Shown here piece by piece: positions 18,102 to 28,703 of a stretch of 64,000 nucleotides of DNA. A program made the position numbers and the translations under genes. This DNA is from Alkalicoccobacillus plakortidis. Its GTDB lineage: Bacteria; Bacillota; Bacilli; Bacillales; Bacillaceae_D. The notes under the pieces were generated by a model. The model saw only the letters and a program-made list of their open reading frames with translations. It searched no databases and was not told the origin of the DNA. Numbering within the stretch: position 1 is the stretch's first letter; each line of letters opens with the position of its first letter. The DNA is taken from assembly GCF_023703085.1 (NCBI RefSeq), contig NZ_JAMQJY010000001.1, positions 1,364,001 to 1,428,000 of the forward strand, given 5' to 3'.

Positions 18102-18638
18102 TCAATCTTTTGTTATCAAATATTGCCCATAAAGTGCTTTAACAATATGGCTAAACATCTCTTTACGGGTCACCCAGTTTGCTGTAAACGACCCTACAGC
18201 TCCTTCTCTTTTACTGGTCCCCTCTTCGTTTGTACGAGCATTCATAATCGTTCCAAGCTCTTGTCCCCTTGAGAGCGCTATGCTGACATCAGACGGCACT
18301 GGAATCCTTAGTCCACTTGCTTCCCACACACGGCCTTTTGTATCGACAAGCGCTCCCCAATTACACAACAGCAAGGAACCAGAATCTGTCTCGCTCACTC
18401 CACCTTCTAGTCCAAAACCTAAATCTGCACCTGTTTCAGCTAAAGCTGCTTTTGCGCGATTTATGGCACCTTGTCTCGTTTCTTCATCAGAATAAGGCTG
18501 ACAGCTAACTCCAGATGGCGCTTCAACTGAGACAAATTCAACCGGCTCACTAAGTAATGTATCTTGAACTGCATGAACTTTGGCTGGATTTTTTGTACCA
18601 ATAGCTATAACTGCTTTAATTGACGAGGTTCCACTCAT
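18102..18638 (-). CDS. Inosine/xanthosine triphosphatase-type protein (YjjX/DUF84)
   Basis: The 178-residue protein is of the DUF84/YjjX family: [16 protein letters not shown] at the N terminus, [20 protein letters not shown], and [10 protein letters not shown]. The family hydrolyses non-canonical purine triphosphates (ITP, XTP) and so cleans the nucleotide pool. Its ATG overlaps the ytoP stop in an ATGA, implying translational coupling with the aminopeptidase gene upstream. Confidence 0.85.
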   Translation of the reverse strand: MSGTSSIKAVIAIGTKNPAKVHAVQDTLLSEPVEFVSVEAPSGVSCQPYSDEETRQGAINRAKAALAETGADLGFGLEGGVSETDSGSLLLCNWGALVDTKGRVWEASGLRIPVPSDVSIALSRGQELGTIMNARTNEEGTSKREGAVGSFTANWVTRKEMFSHIVKALYGQYLITKD

Positions 18639-19711
18639 AAAGTGTGGCCGATTAATGTTTCAAAAGTTGATTTGTCTGAAGTCTTCACTAGTTTAACAAG
18701 TAATTCTTTTGCAGCAGCATAATCATCTATATGAATGATTGATCCAGACGTGTGGATGTAACGCGAACAAATACCCACAACCGCTGAAGGCACACCTTCA
18801 TTTACTAAATGTACTCGACCTGCATCTGTTCCACCTGGTGAGATAAAATATTGATACGGAATATTGTTTGATTCAGCCGTATCTAAAACAAATTCGCGCA
18901 TGCCTTTATGTGTAATCATTGTACGGTCAAAAATGCGTAGAAGTGCACCTTTACCTAAATGACCAAACGCATCTTTTCCACCTGTTGCATCGTTTGCAGG
19001 GCTTGCATCTAGTGCATAAAATAGATCTGGTTTAATCATTTGAGCAGATGTTTGTGCTCCACGAAGACCAACTTCTTCCTGAACCGTTGCACCTGAATAT
19101 AAAATGTTAGGAATTTCTTGACCATGAAGTTCTTTTAACAATTCAATAGCTAAACCTACACCGTAACGATTATCCCATGCCTTGGCTAGAATTTTTTTAG
19201 GATTTGCAAGCGGGGTAAATTCACTTACAGGCACAATTTGTTGACCTGGAGTAATGCCTAGCTTAATCGCTTCCTCTTTGTCGTCTGCACCAATATCAAT
19301 ATACATTTGTTTCAGTGGCATTGGTTTATTACGCTGACTTTCCTCTAATAGGTGAGGAGGAGTGGAACCAATTACACCGATAACCGGTCCATTATCTGTC
19401 ATAATTTGAACTCGTTGAGCTAATAAAACCTGACTCCACCAACCACCAAGTGTTTGGAATTTGATCAGACCTTTATCATTTATTGACGTTACCATAAAAC
19501 CTACTTCATCCATGTGCCCTGCAACCATCACTGTTGGGCCGTTTTCGTCTCCACGTTGAACGCCAAAAATACTTCCAAGTCGATCTTGGACAATTTCCTC
19601 TGTATACTTTGAAAGCTCCTTACGCACAAAACCGCGCACCTCATGCTCAAATCCTGAAGCCCCTTGCAGTTCAGTTAAAGTCTTAAATAAAGCTAATGTT
19701 TCTTGATTCAT
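18635..19711 (-). CDS. ytoP: YtoP, M42-family (glutamyl-type) aminopeptidase
   Basis: The 358-residue protein is an M42 metallo-aminopeptidase: [14 protein letters not shown] (first metal ligands), [30 protein letters not shown] (catalytic Glu pair) and [11 protein letters not shown]. It is cytoplasmic, forms large oligomers in its family and trims small peptides. The ATG at 19711 follows GTGAGGA. The next gene overlaps its stop by four bases. The upstream 19712-19957 region holds the divergent starts of ytoP and ytzB. Confidence 0.93.
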   Translation of the reverse strand: MNQETLALFKTLTELQGASGFEHEVRGFVRKELSKYTEEIVQDRLGSIFGVQRGDENGPTVMVAGHMDEVGFMVTSINDKGLIKFQTLGGWWSQVLLAQRVQIMTDNGPVIGVIGSTPPHLLEESQRNKPMPLKQMYIDIGADDKEEAIKLGITPGQQIVPVSEFTPLANPKKILAKAWDNRYGVGLAIELLKELHGQEIPNILYSGATVQEEVGLRGAQTSAQMIKPDLFYALDASPANDATGGKDAFGHLGKGALLRIFDRTMITHKGMREFVLDTAESNNIPYQYFISPGGTDAGRVHLVNEGVPSAVVGICSRYIHTSGSIIHIDDYAAAKELLVKLVKTSDKSTFETLIGHTL

Positions 19712-19957
19712 TTACTGTTCCTCACTTTCTTCAATTCACTGTAATGACTATGTATAAGTTATCCATACTCTTAGTGTAGCGAATCTTATTTCAAAATGCT
19801 ACTTTTCTTATATACCTGACTTTAACCTAGTGAGTGTGATAAGGTATCAATAGACAGGCTTTGCACTGTTTTTTAACTACTGGTATGATGAAAGATATTC
19901 AATTGTACTTACCTATAAGACATACATGGATTTATTTATGAGAGGAATGAATGAAGC

Positions 19958-20260
19958 ATGAAAAAGCTATCCTTTGGTCTCGGTATTGGATTTTTACTCG
20001 GCTACTTTCTCCGTCCTACTATCTCAAAAGAACGGATTTCACCTGAGAAAGCACTAAAAAAAGCAAAAACAACAGCTGCCACACAACATACGATAAGCGG
20101 CTCATGGATACATATGAATCCAGAAAGCGTCGAGCGGTATGGTCTTCAATATGAAGTGTATCGTGGAGGAATTTCTACCTCTACACCAGATGGTACGATT
20201 CAATATGAATTTATTGTCGAAACCAAAAATGGAACATTGTTAGAACTGACACAATCTTAA
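19958..20260 (+). CDS. ytzB: YtzB, PepSY-domain membrane-anchored protein
   Basis: The 100-residue protein has an N-terminal hydrophobic anchor (LSFGLGIGFLLGYFL) and a PepSY-like domain (about 28-98: ISPEKALKKAKTTA, YEFIVETKNGTLLEL). PepSY domains often inhibit proteases or sense envelope state; for YtzB the role is unknown. A GAGAGGAA site lies upstream of the ATG. Its stop is followed by a two-way terminator shared with trmB. Confidence 0.85.
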   Translation: MKKLSFGLGIGFLLGYFLRPTISKERISPEKALKKAKTTAATQHTISGSWIHMNPESVERYGLQYEVYRGGISTSTPDGTIQYEFIVETKNGTLLELTQS

Positions 20261-20261
20261 T

Positions 20262-20306
20262 AAAAAGAAATCCGAGAAAGTTCTCACTTTCTCGGATTTC
20301 TTTTTA
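20262..20306. terminator. Bidirectional terminator between ytzB and trmB
   Basis: AAAAAGAAATCCGAGAAAG pairs perfectly with CTTTCTCGGATTTCTTTTT around TTCTCA. It overlaps the trmB stop codon. Confidence 0.93.
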
Positions 20307-20945
20307 TTTTCTATATTTTGCTTCACATCGATAAATACGCATTTGTTTTTGTGAAAACTTCTCTTCATACTCGGTCATGACATTTCCTTCGATGTCACTC
20401 TCGTGAAGATTTAAGCTGACATTATTTAAAATCAGCCCGTAAAGCGAAAAACTATGCAGGGAATATTCGAATAGTCTTTGATTATCTGTTTTAAAATGAA
20501 TCTCACCTTCTTTTACAAGTAGGCTTTCATACAGTGATAAAAACGATTTATAGGTCAAGCGTCTCTTTTCGTGACGTGACTTTGGCCAAGGATCTGTAAA
20601 ATTAATATAAAATTGATCTACTTCTCCAGGTGCAAAGTAATCCGCTAAATCAGCAACGTCCTCACTTAAAAGCTTTACATTCTCAAGTCCTGCTTCTTCT
20701 ACTCGTTCCATTGCTGTGTATAAAACACTTTGATACTTTTCTACTCCAACATACAAGACATCGGGGTGCAGAGTTCCCATACCAGTTAAAAATTTCCCTT
20801 TTCCAGTACCTACTTCAACATGTAGTTTATCGTATTCACCAAAATAGCTTTTCCACTTTCCAGCCATTTCTTTAGGGTTTTGAATGACAATATGGTCACG
20901 TTTCTTTAATTCATCTGTCGCCCATGGTTTATGACGCAATCTCAT
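20304..20945 (-). CDS. trmB: tRNA (guanine-N7-)-methyltransferase
   Basis: The 213-residue SAM-dependent methyltransferase has the TrmB motifs [17 protein letters not shown] (SAM loop), [31 protein letters not shown] and [13 protein letters not shown]. It methylates G46 of tRNA variable loops. AGGAGG lies upstream of the ATG. It corresponds to ytmQ of B. subtilis and its neighbours ytzH and ytmP keep the usual order. Confidence 0.96.
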   Translation of the reverse strand: MRLRHKPWATDELKKRDHIVIQNPKEMAGKWKSYFGEYDKLHVEVGTGKGKFLTGMGTLHPDVLYVGVEKYQSVLYTAMERVEEAGLENVKLLSEDVADLADYFAPGEVDQFYINFTDPWPKSRHEKRRLTYKSFLSLYESLLVKEGEIHFKTDNQRLFEYSLHSFSLYGLILNNVSLNLHESDIEGNVMTEYEEKFSQKQMRIYRCEAKYRK

Positions 20946-21036
20946 TTCAAATATCCTCCTAGTTAACTTTTATCGTATATTCTATTACTTATTGGCTAAC
21001 ATTAACAGCAAACATTCATGTAAAGGAGTCTTAAAA

Positions 21037-21297
21037 ATGACCCTCTCTAATTCGCATAAATTACAATTATTATGTGACCTACTTCAGAATCAATCCGATG
21101 AACAGTATATGACCGATGGGGAGGCGCACCAAATTGATCGGCTGCTTCAAACACTCTCAAGAGATACGAACTTGAGTCCATCGCTATTACAAACACTGCA
21201 ACACATTCAAGAAAACCACCAATTAGATAATCGTCCTTTTTCAAACGATGTTTCAGAATGGGTCATTTCACTCTCGTCTGATTATACGACAGAATAA
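21037..21297 (+). CDS. ytzH: YtzH-like protein
   Basis: The small 86-residue soluble protein matches YtzH by position and pattern (LQLLCDLLQNQSDEQYMTDGE, IDRLLQTL). It has no membrane segment or known domain function. The ATG at 21037 has AAAGGAG upstream; an in-frame ATG at 20992 has no such site. It is divergent from trmB. Confidence 0.8.
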   Translation: MTLSNSHKLQLLCDLLQNQSDEQYMTDGEAHQIDRLLQTLSRDTNLSPSLLQTLQHIQENHQLDNRPFSNDVSEWVISLSSDYTTE

Positions 21298-21330
21298 CTG
21301 ATCATTTCTCAGGAAATAACAATCATAACA

Positions 21331-21361
21331 AAAGCTCATCCAGACAGTTGGATGAGCTTCT
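21331..21361 (-). terminator. ytmP terminator
   Basis: On the minus strand AAGCTCATCCAACTG/CTGGATGAGCTT forms a compact hairpin followed by TTGTT, directly after the ytmP stop. Confidence 0.8.
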
Positions 21362-21366
21362 CTTCT

Positions 21367-22152
21367 TTAAAGAAGAGTAACCAAATAGTCTTGAAACTTA
21401 TTGGCTTCTTCTGGCTGACCTCTTTCATAATGCCAGGTAATAAGAGTAATCGTTTGAGCCACAACATACCAATGCATGCGGTCCCGAAGTGATTGATTAA
21501 GCTCAACTCCATAGTTATGTAACCATTTCTCCCAATCCTGCTCTGCAATATATGAGTACAGCAACAATCCAATATCAAGGGCAGGATCGGCAACCATTGC
21601 TCCATCCCAATCAATTAAATACAAATTATTCGTTTCATCATCAACCATCCAATTATTATGGTTAATATCACAATGGCATACCACACTAGGAAAGTTAACG
21701 ACCTTTTCAATTTCACTACTAAGGTACGTCATTCCTTTTTGGATGATATCTATGCCCATTCCCATTAGCTCCGTTTGGATACGTAAATTCTCCAACATCA
21801 CCTCGGGCACAAGCGGTTCGTTCCCAATCCGTTTAAACATATCAAGTAGTTCACTTGATCCGTGAATGGTAGAGAGAAGATCTGCCACTTGGCTATCTTT
21901 CATTTGATTGGCCTTAAGTTCTTGACCCTCAACCCATCTTTGAGCCGTAATGACATCGCCATTCTCTAAACGCCTTGTCCACAACAACTTAGGTACGATA
22001 CCTTCAGCTGAAAGGACCGCAAGAAAAGGTGATGAATTGCGTTTCAAAAAGAGCTGTTGTTCACCACGCCGGGCTACATATGCTTCACCTGTTGCACCTC
22101 CGGTTGGTTGAACTTCCAAGCCATCTCCTAAAAACATTTCCAACCCATTCAC
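21367..22152 (-). CDS. ytmP: YtmP, aminoglycoside-phosphotransferase-fold protein
   Basis: The 261-residue protein has a kinase-like fold: glycine-rich GGATGEAYVA, LFLKRNSSPF (Lys), catalytic loop HCDINHNNWM and DWDGAMVADPALD (DFG-like). It is probably a small-molecule kinase; the substrate is unknown. A GTG at 22152 is chosen: it has AGAGGA eight bases upstream and gives the same N-terminal length as B. subtilis YtmP. The frame is also open to a TTG at 22158. Confidence 0.88.
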   Translation of the reverse strand: MNGLEMFLGDGLEVQPTGGATGEAYVARRGEQQLFLKRNSSPFLAVLSAEGIVPKLLWTRRLENGDVITAQRWVEGQELKANQMKDSQVADLLSTIHGSSELLDMFKRIGNEPLVPEVMLENLRIQTELMGMGIDIIQKGMTYLSSEIEKVVNFPSVVCHCDINHNNWMVDDETNNLYLIDWDGAMVADPALDIGLLLYSYIAEQDWEKWLHNYGVELNQSLRDRMHWYVVAQTITLITWHYERGQPEEANKFQDYLVTLL

Positions 22153-22244
22153 CTTCAATTTCCTCTACTTTTCATATATATCGGTCTCATTCTTATAATT
22201 ATATCGCATTTATGCAAATGAACCAAGAACGTTTCTAGAAACTC

Positions 22245-22272
22245 AACTAAAAATAAGCAGAGCTTCTCTGTT
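22245..22272 (-). terminator. Probable pulA terminator
   Basis: On the minus strand CAGAG-AAG-CTCTG is followed by CTTATTTTT, 25 bases after the pulA stop. The stem is short. Confidence 0.55.
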
Positions 22273-22295
22273 GTCTAGCTCCACATATACTGCAT

Positions 22296-24432
22296 TCATT
22301 GCATACAAACCATCGTCGAGAGTGGAGACACAATCAGTTCTTCTCCACGCAGTGAATACAATGGTACCAAAGAAGCAGCTTTACCGTCAACGCAAACTTG
22401 CCATATCCCTGAAACTTTACAATTTAGCAGTCTTTTTTCACTCGTTCCGTTATGAACAACGATAATTTTTTGTGAATAGGCGTTATTTTTGCACTTACTT
22501 GTTAATTGATACATCAAAAAATCTGAATCACAAATAAACCACTTTATCTTTTTGCTAATATCTGCAAATGTAGCCATTGAAAAAACCGGATAGGCCTGCC
22601 TCAATTTAATCAAACCGGTAACAAATCGGTTATAGTGATCGTACGTTGTTCGCCTGTTCCAGTTCAGTTGATTCACCCAATCAGGATCGGAATAGCTATT
22701 TTCTTGACCATATTTTGTTCTACACCACTCTTGACCTGCATGAATAAAAGGTATTCCTTGTGAAAGTAAAATCATACTAGTTGCTAATGCATGTCGGCTC
22801 TCTAGGACTTCGTTTTTTTCAGTAGGATGAAGTTGTACTAAACGATCCCACAGCGTTTGGTTATCATGAACCTCAACATAATGAATCGCTTGAGTTGGTA
22901 AAACAAATTGAGATGGACCTCCGCTGATGGCATCTCTTAGCGCCAACGGATTACTTTTCGTTTGACCAAAACCACCAGAATGAGTAGAGAAGATACTGCC
23001 TTTTAGCAAATCACGAAATTGATCATCAAAAAACGCAACAGTAGGTAGCTGCGTCGCTTGATCTAACGTGGCTAAACGATCCTGTGGGTAGGCTGTGTGT
23101 AATCTCCATCCTTCGCCTAGTAACAAAAAGTCGTTTTTAAATTTCACTACTGTTTCGGAAATTTGTTTCATTGTTTCTAGATCAATAATGCCCATTAAAT
23201 CAAACCTAAGGCCATCTAGATCAAACTCTGTCATTAGGTACGTGACTGAATCAATGATTAATTTTCGAGCCATACTTCTTTCCGTAGCCATATCATTTCC
23301 TACACCAGTGCCATTACTAATCTTGCCATTCGAGGCATACCTGAAATAATAACCTGGGACTAAAAGCTCCAGTGCAGACTTCTCCCAAATAAACACATGA
23401 TTATAGATGACATCCAAAATCACGCGAATCCCTTTTTTATGAAAGGCATCAACTGTCTCACGCAATTCTTGTACTCGAGAGTACCCACTATAGGGGTTTT
23501 CTGAATAACTACCTTCTAGAGAGAAGAAATGATTTGTATCATATCCCCAATTATAGGTTGCTTGCTGATTGCTCTCATCAACTGTTGAAAATTCCTGAAC
23601 AGGCATTAGCTGAACGTGAGTAATGCCCAAGCTTTGAAATATAATCAAGCCCTGAGCTTAATCCTTCGTCATTCGTTGTTCCCGTCTCCACTAATCCTAA
23701 AAACTTGCCTTTCTTCTTCACCCCACTAGAAGGCGCACTTGTAAAATCACGAATATGCATTTCATAAATGATTGTTTTTTCCTTGGCTAGGCTTCTTAAG
23801 GCCACTTTCTCATTTTTATTTTGGTCTAGTTTGCCTATCATAGCTTTGAGACCATTAATTGATAAAAATGTTGCATAAGGATCAACAATACACGCGCATT
23901 CCATGCCTGGATTATAAACCTCATAATGATACCAATAGCCTTTCCAGTCTCCATTTAGCTGAATTCTCCATACACCACAACTGTCTCGTATTAATGGAAA
24001 TCTGCGGCCTACTTCATCATGCCAGTTTTTATAGATAATCACATGAACGTGAATAGCTGTTGGAGTCCATACAGCAAAACTACTTTTACTACTTGTATAT
24101 TGAACACCTAGGTCAGATCCTTTATAGGTAAATGTCGAATCAAATTCTTTTGTACGTACTACATCTTTGATTTTTATCGGGCTCAGCTGACCTGGTATTC
24201 CCGCTAGGCAAAGGAAGCCAAATAGGTATGGCTCAAACAAAAAAAGGGTGACACGTTTATCTGTCTGTTCGATAATTCTTGTTGGTAATACCGTACCATC
24301 CACGATAATATGCACTTTTTTTAATTCTAAGCTAGTCAGCTGTCTTGTACTTGTTAGGGTAACGATTTGCATGCTTACCAAGGCTGCCTCTATAAAAAGA
24401 GAATTGACAGTTTGGTGCTTCGTTTGCTTCAA
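22296..24432 (-). pseudogene. pulA: Type I pullulanase, one frameshift
   Basis: Two frames together give a type I pullulanase of about 711 residues: N-terminal beta domains and CBM48-like region in 24432-23630, then the (beta/alpha)8 catalytic part with DVIYNHVF, GLRFDLMG (nucleophile Asp), LLGEGW (acid Glu) and YVEVHDNQTLWDR. It debranches alpha-1,6 links in pullulan, glycogen or amylopectin. One extra base at CCAAGC (23627-23632) shifts the frame; CCAGC there restores a continuous SKLGITHVQLMPVQEF. The TTG start at 24432 has GGAG nine bases upstream. The broken state is probably a sequence error. No signal peptide, so cytoplasmic. Confidence 0.85.
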
Positions 24433-24626
24433 TAAGAAAAGCTCCTTCCCTTATAAGTCGCAACTTTGATTGATTTTACATATTAATAAAGCTTAGAGGA
24501 ATGGTAAGTACCATCTTGAAGAGTTGTGTTCAAAATGGTTTACTGTAGCAAGCCTATGTAAATAGAGAACCTATCATGCGCTTATTTTTTGTAAGGCGCT
24601 ATTCATTTAGTAGTGGAGGGAACATC

Positions 24627-25500
24627 ATGATACAATCTTTACCTAAAAATAGAGGGCGGCTTTTAGTGTCTTGCAAAGACCAAGCCTGGTATTGTCGCTT
24701 CAATTTCAAGCTTCTTACAAAAACAAGGAGCCAACATTGTGCAATCGGATCAATATACGACCGATCCAGAAGGCGGAATGTTTTTTATGAGAATTGAATT
24801 TGATTGGTCTGCACAAGAAGATCACTTTGCCGAAATCAAAGAACAATTTAAGGAGATCGCCTCAACATTTGATTTTGATTGGCGGATGGAAAAAGCGACT
24901 CGAAAGAAAAAAATGGTCATTTTTGTCTCTAAGGAAAACCATTGTTTATTGGAATTACTTTGGAAATGGAAGGCCAATGAACTGCATGTAGATATTCCAC
25001 TAGTGATTAGTAACCACCCAGATCAAAAAGAAGAAGTGGAATCGTATGGGATTCCATTTGTCCATATTCCAGTTGAAAAAGGAAAGAAACAGGAAGCCGA
25101 GAAAAAAGCAATTCAATTGGTTAAAGAGCACAATGCTGACTTCATTGTTTTAGCTCGATATATGCAAATTCTCTCACCTACTTTCGTACAGACTTTCCCC
25201 AAAAAAATCATCAATATCCACCACTCCTTTCTTCCTGCATTTATTGGGGCGAACCCTTATGCAAAAGCATTTGAACGTGGTGTAAAACTAATTGGTGCAA
25301 CAGCCCATTATGTCACAGATGATTTAGATGAAGGACCAATTATTGAACAGGATATTATGCGAGTGAATCACCGTTATTCGAGCGCTGAGCTAAAAGTAGC
25401 TGGTCGTAATGTAGAAAGAATTGCTCTTGCTCGTGCGGTTATTTGGCATCATGAAGACCGAGTCATCATCCACGGAAACAAAACCGTTGTTTTTTCATAA
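24627..25500 (+). pseudogene. purU: Formyltetrahydrofolate deformylase, one frameshift
   Basis: Joined frames give a 290-residue PurU: N-terminal ACT domain (LLVSCKDQPGIVASISSFL, SDQYTTDPEGGMFFMRIEFD) and a C-terminal formyl-transferase-like domain (VISNHPDQ, VLARYMQILSP, NIHHSFLPAFIGANPY with catalytic His, TAHYVTDDLDEGPIIEQD). It hydrolyses 10-formyl-THF to formate and THF. The extra base is in CCAAGC at 24680-24685; reading CCAGC gives the conserved DQPGIV. The ATG at 24627 has GGAGGG upstream. Confidence 0.9.
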
Positions 25501-25504
25501 TGAA

Positions 25505-25541
25505 CAAAAAAACTGATTCCTAATTGGAATCAGTTTTTTAT
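25505..25541. terminator. Bidirectional terminator between purU and the HicB-like gene
   Basis: AAAAAACTGATTCC pairs perfectly with GGAATCAGTTTTTT around TAATT. Confidence 0.92.
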
Positions 25542-25861
25542 TATATGAGCTTTTGAAGTTCTTCGTTAATATATTGAACTTCGAGATTAGACATCTCAGG
25601 CAAAATATGAATTAATTGTGCTCCTTCATGCTGATGCAAAGGAAGAGCCTCTTCCCCATAACGCTTCAACCAAAGACTTAATGCATCCTGTAACCCTTTT
25701 TTGGCTTCTTTAACTGTATCACCAAAACTAACGCAACCATCGATACCTTCTAGTTCAATCATGTATTCTTTGTTTCCAAACCAGTTTGGAACTTGGCGCA
25801 GATACCAGGTAAAGTCCTCAGGACGTACTTGATAATAATGAAGATCGCTCCCCGTCCTCAT
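25541..25861 (-). CDS. HicB-family antitoxin-like protein without HicA partner
   Basis: The 106-residue protein has a HicB-like core at about residues 30-75 (YMIELEGIDGCVSFGDTVKEA, then a helix KKGLQDALSLWLKRYGEEALP). HicB proteins usually neutralise a HicA RNA-cleaving toxin and often carry a C-terminal DNA-binding domain. Here I see no HicA frame next to it and no clear DNA-binding tail, so it is an orphan. The ATG has AGAGGAGAG upstream and a near-perfect promoter (25936-25964) about 75 bases upstream. Confidence 0.75.
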   Translation of the reverse strand: MRTGSDLHYYQVRPEDFTWYLRQVPNWFGNKEYMIELEGIDGCVSFGDTVKEAKKGLQDALSLWLKRYGEEALPLHQHEGAQLIHILPEMSNLEVQYINEELQKLI

Positions 25862-25935
25862 TGCAACCTACTCTCCTCTCAACTTTGCGTGGACAGTCAC
25901 TATCTCTCTCACGAACATTTCTTAATCAGTTCTCT

Positions 25936-25964
25936 ATTATACGGCTACTTGCCTACGCTTTCAA
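25936..25964 (-). promoter_or_regulatory. Sigma-A promoter of the HicB-like gene
   Basis: On the minus strand TTGAAA and TATAAT are 17 bases apart. Confidence 0.8.
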
Positions 25965-25984
25965 TGCTAACAATATAAAAAACA

Positions 25985-26894
25985 TTAAATTTCAGGGACT
26001 TCTACTTGATGTAACTCTTTAGGCTCACAATAATTAAGTAATATTTCAGCTGCTCTCACCTGCTGATATTTAAGTGGAGCAGTTGAGTGGGCGAGCTTCG
26101 TTTTCCAAGATTGAAACGTTCGTTTATCAATACAGTCAAATTTCATTCCAACTGTACGATGATCAATAATCGAGTCAGGAGCAATAACAAGTGTACGTAT
26201 CGGCATATCAATCTCATGTTGATCTAGGACTTGCCTAATGACCCGGTCCATCCGCTCCAAAGCAGGCAAAGGGCTTAATCGCTTCCGACGTTCCTTATTC
26301 ACATATTCAACCCAATATCGATCTGAGCTTGCTTCAAACACACTTAACGGTTCTCCCTTAAGTAGTGATATACAAATGACTTCAGTAGGACAAATTAATA
26401 AGATATCGAGCTCTATCTCTGCTTTTTTTACATACATAATTGGTTTATAGAATAAAAAGCAATTATCTGGAAGGTCTAAACCCAAGAATTTCAACCATGG
26501 ATCTTGTGTCCATTCTGATCCTTCCACTTTGTCTCCAAATTCATCTAATTTTAAGCCAAGCCCAACGTAGTTGCATCTCAAACATTTCATCTTTAAATTG
26601 TTGCTTTATTTTCAGGAATGCTTCATGCTCCCTTTGTTTCTCATCTGTTGAATCTGGTTGTACACTTGTCCATTTGCGCACCTGACTCATGGCTTTTGAC
26701 CAAACACCAGATAATGGTGATGTTTCTGACAAATCTTCATACTCAAGGCGAATATTTTCAGCAAATTCTCGTTTCCATGCCTCGTGTAAATAATGCCAAC
26801 GCTCTTTTTTTAATCTGGTAAATTGACTTGGATACCGTTGCAAGTCGGTTTGATAACGGGATCTATATTCCGAGATACGAATAATATGAGCCAC
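25985..26894 (-). pseudogene. NERD-type (nuclease-related) protein, one frameshift
   Basis: Joined frames give about 302 residues resembling a bacillus family that starts with IIRISEYRSRYQTDLQRYPSQF and contains LRWA, YKPIMYVKKAEIELDILLICPTEV (NERD-like core with a D-x-L-x-x-C/x-T-E-V pattern) and ends in EILLNYCEP. The function is unknown; a nuclease role is only suggested by the family name. The GTG at 26894 follows AGGAGG by seven bases. The extra base is at CCAAGC, 26556-26561 (GCTTGG in sense); GCTGG there gives LRWAGLKLDEFG in one frame. Confidence 0.65.
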
Positions 26895-26984
26895 AGCTCT
26901 GCCTCCTGTTGACTGCTTGCGACTCAACGCCCCCGCTAGCTTTCTTTTTTGTTTATTTTACCATATAAACTCTTTGTAGACGGT

Positions 26985-27665
26985 TTAAAACCAAAGAAAA
27001 ACAACAATTGGAATAATAATTGAGACCATGACTGCACATAAAGTCATCGCGACCGTACTGATTGCCCCTTCTAATTCACTAAATTCTAAGGCTTTAGCTG
27101 TACCAATGGCATGAGAAGCACTGCCAATTCCAACGCCTCTTCCTACAACATGATCGATCCTAAATAATTTACAGAAAAACGGGTATAAGATCGTTCCTGT
27201 AATACCGGCAATTGTAACGAGTATTGCCGCCAGTGACGTTTGACCACCAGCAGACTCGGCCAAATCTAGGGCAACAGCTGTTGTAACAGATTTCGGCAAA
27301 AGCGAAGCAATAATCTCTTTATCAAACCCTAATAAACTCGTTAAAAGGAATGTACTCAAAACACCAACCAGCAAACCAGCTGCCGTTCCAATTAATAAAG
27401 GAAGTCGGTATTTTTTCAAAAGAGTAAGCTGTTTATAAAGTGGGAAAGCTAGGGCAACTACAGCAATACCGATAAGGGATTCAAGCCAGCCTGCCCCTTT
27501 TATATAATCATCATATGGAATATTAGCTGTATATAAAATAAGTAAAAGGAAAACTGTACTAGTAACCAACGGGAGAAAAAAAGCATATGGAAATCGTTGA
27601 TATAGCCACTTGCAAGCCACGTAGCATAAAATTGTTAGGCTTGTCATCGTTAAAAGTGCAAACAT
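26985..27665 (-). CDS. lrgB: LrgB/CidB-family membrane protein
   Basis: The 226-residue protein has about seven hydrophobic segments and the family signatures LLPKSVTTAVALDLAE and GIGSASHAIGTAKALE. The family partners small LrgA/CidA proteins; roles proposed include holin control and pyruvate transport (PftAB in B. subtilis). Its ATG overlaps the lrgA stop (TAATG), so the pair is coupled. Which of the two roles applies here cannot be told from sequence. Confidence 0.88.
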   Translation of the reverse strand: MFALLTMTSLTILCYVACKWLYQRFPYAFFLPLVTSTVFLLLILYTANIPYDDYIKGAGWLESLIGIAVVALAFPLYKQLTLLKKYRLPLLIGTAAGLLVGVLSTFLLTSLLGFDKEIIASLLPKSVTTAVALDLAESAGGQTSLAAILVTIAGITGTILYPFFCKLFRIDHVVGRGVGIGSASHAIGTAKALEFSELEGAISTVAMTLCAVMVSIIIPIVVFLWF

Positions 27666-28036
27666 TATGGGGAGTTCCTCTCTTGTTTTAACGCTAGGTA
27701 TTGACTAATAAGTCCAGATAACACAATGATCATTAACGTACTAAACATGGTAATAAGAATAAGTAATAGTCCACTTTGTGTAAACAAGATTGGAAAAGTT
27801 ACTATGCCAGCAATAATAGGTATAAATAGTAGTGAAAGATGTTTGAGAAGAAAGGCAGCCCCCTGATCAACCATTCTTACGGGTATAACTCCAGACATAA
27901 GGCAAATAAAGAGAAGAAGCATTCCTATCAAACTTCCCGGCAATGGGATTGACAGCCATGCTTGAAGTGTAACTCCAATAAAATAAAACACACTTAATAG
28001 GAGTAAGTGAAGGATCATTCGACATACTTGTTTCAT
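27665..28036 (-). CDS. lrgA: LrgA/CidA-family membrane protein
   Basis: The 123-residue protein has four hydrophobic segments and the family signatures LSIPLPGSLIGMLLLF and LSLLFIPIIAGIV. It is the small partner of LrgB and may form a membrane pore or transporter with it. It overlaps the thpR stop by four bases (ATGA) and the lrgB start by one, so thpR-lrgA-lrgB is one translationally coupled operon. No LytSR-type regulator is adjacent. Confidence 0.88.
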   Translation of the reverse strand: MKQVCRMILHLLLLSVFYFIGVTLQAWLSIPLPGSLIGMLLLFICLMSGVIPVRMVDQGAAFLLKHLSLLFIPIIAGIVTFPILFTQSGLLLILITMFSTLMIIVLSGLISQYLALKQERNSP

Positions 28037-28587
28037 TTGTTATCACGTCCTAATGTCATATATTGAACGGCTTTGTATTTTGGTTCCCTATCAGGAATCG
28101 TTTGAAATAAAACCACATTAGATACTTTAAACGTTTTTTCTTCTAAAGGCACGAATTTATGTTTAAAGTTCATTTGATTCATCCACTTTCTGGAAATTGT
28201 TAGGTGAGGTTGATATGGTCTTGAGTCCACTTGCACTCCACAGTCACGAGCAATCTCTTTTATATAATTTTGAAGCCTTGAAAGCTCGTCACATTCTTCT
28301 ACACCTAGCCAATAAATTCGTGGCTGTTGCTCTCGTCCAAATATTCCTGGATGACTGATTGACAATGAAAATGATGGACAGTTTATGAGATATTTATTTA
28401 TTTTCTCTATGAGTGTTTTTCTTTGAGTCTGTTCAATTGCTCCTAAAAATACAAGCGTAATATGGTAATCCTGAAAATGGACCCACTTCAAAAAGTCTTC
28501 TTCATTCCATACCATTTTTAACTTGTCATGGATGTCTTGTCTGAGTTGAATAGGCACAGGTATAGCGATAAAAAAATGATCCTGCAA
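28033..28587 (-). CDS. thpR: RNA 2',3'-cyclic phosphodiesterase (2H family)
   Basis: The 184-residue protein has the two 2H-phosphoesterase signatures HITLVFLG (about residue 42) and HLTISRKW (about 127). It opens 2',3'-cyclic phosphates on RNA ends; the family was first called 2'-5' RNA ligase. It corresponds to ytlP of B. subtilis. It is first in an operon with lrgAB, a pairing whose meaning is unclear. No good upstream site is visible beyond GCAAGGA. Confidence 0.88.
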   Translation of the reverse strand: MQDHFFIAIPVPIQLRQDIHDKLKMVWNEEDFLKWVHFQDYHITLVFLGAIEQTQRKTLIEKINKYLINCPSFSLSISHPGIFGREQQPRIYWLGVEECDELSRLQNYIKEIARDCGVQVDSRPYQPHLTISRKWMNQMNFKHKFVPLEEKTFKVSNVVLFQTIPDREPKYKAVQYMTLGRDNK

Positions 28588-28703
28588 GGATATGGCCCTC
28601 TTTCTATGAGTAGTTAATCCGTTCTCTAATCAAAATGATCATGGTTGGACATGATCTTATGATAAACTAATACTAGCTTTCGTTTCAAAAAAGGAGTGTA
28701 CGC

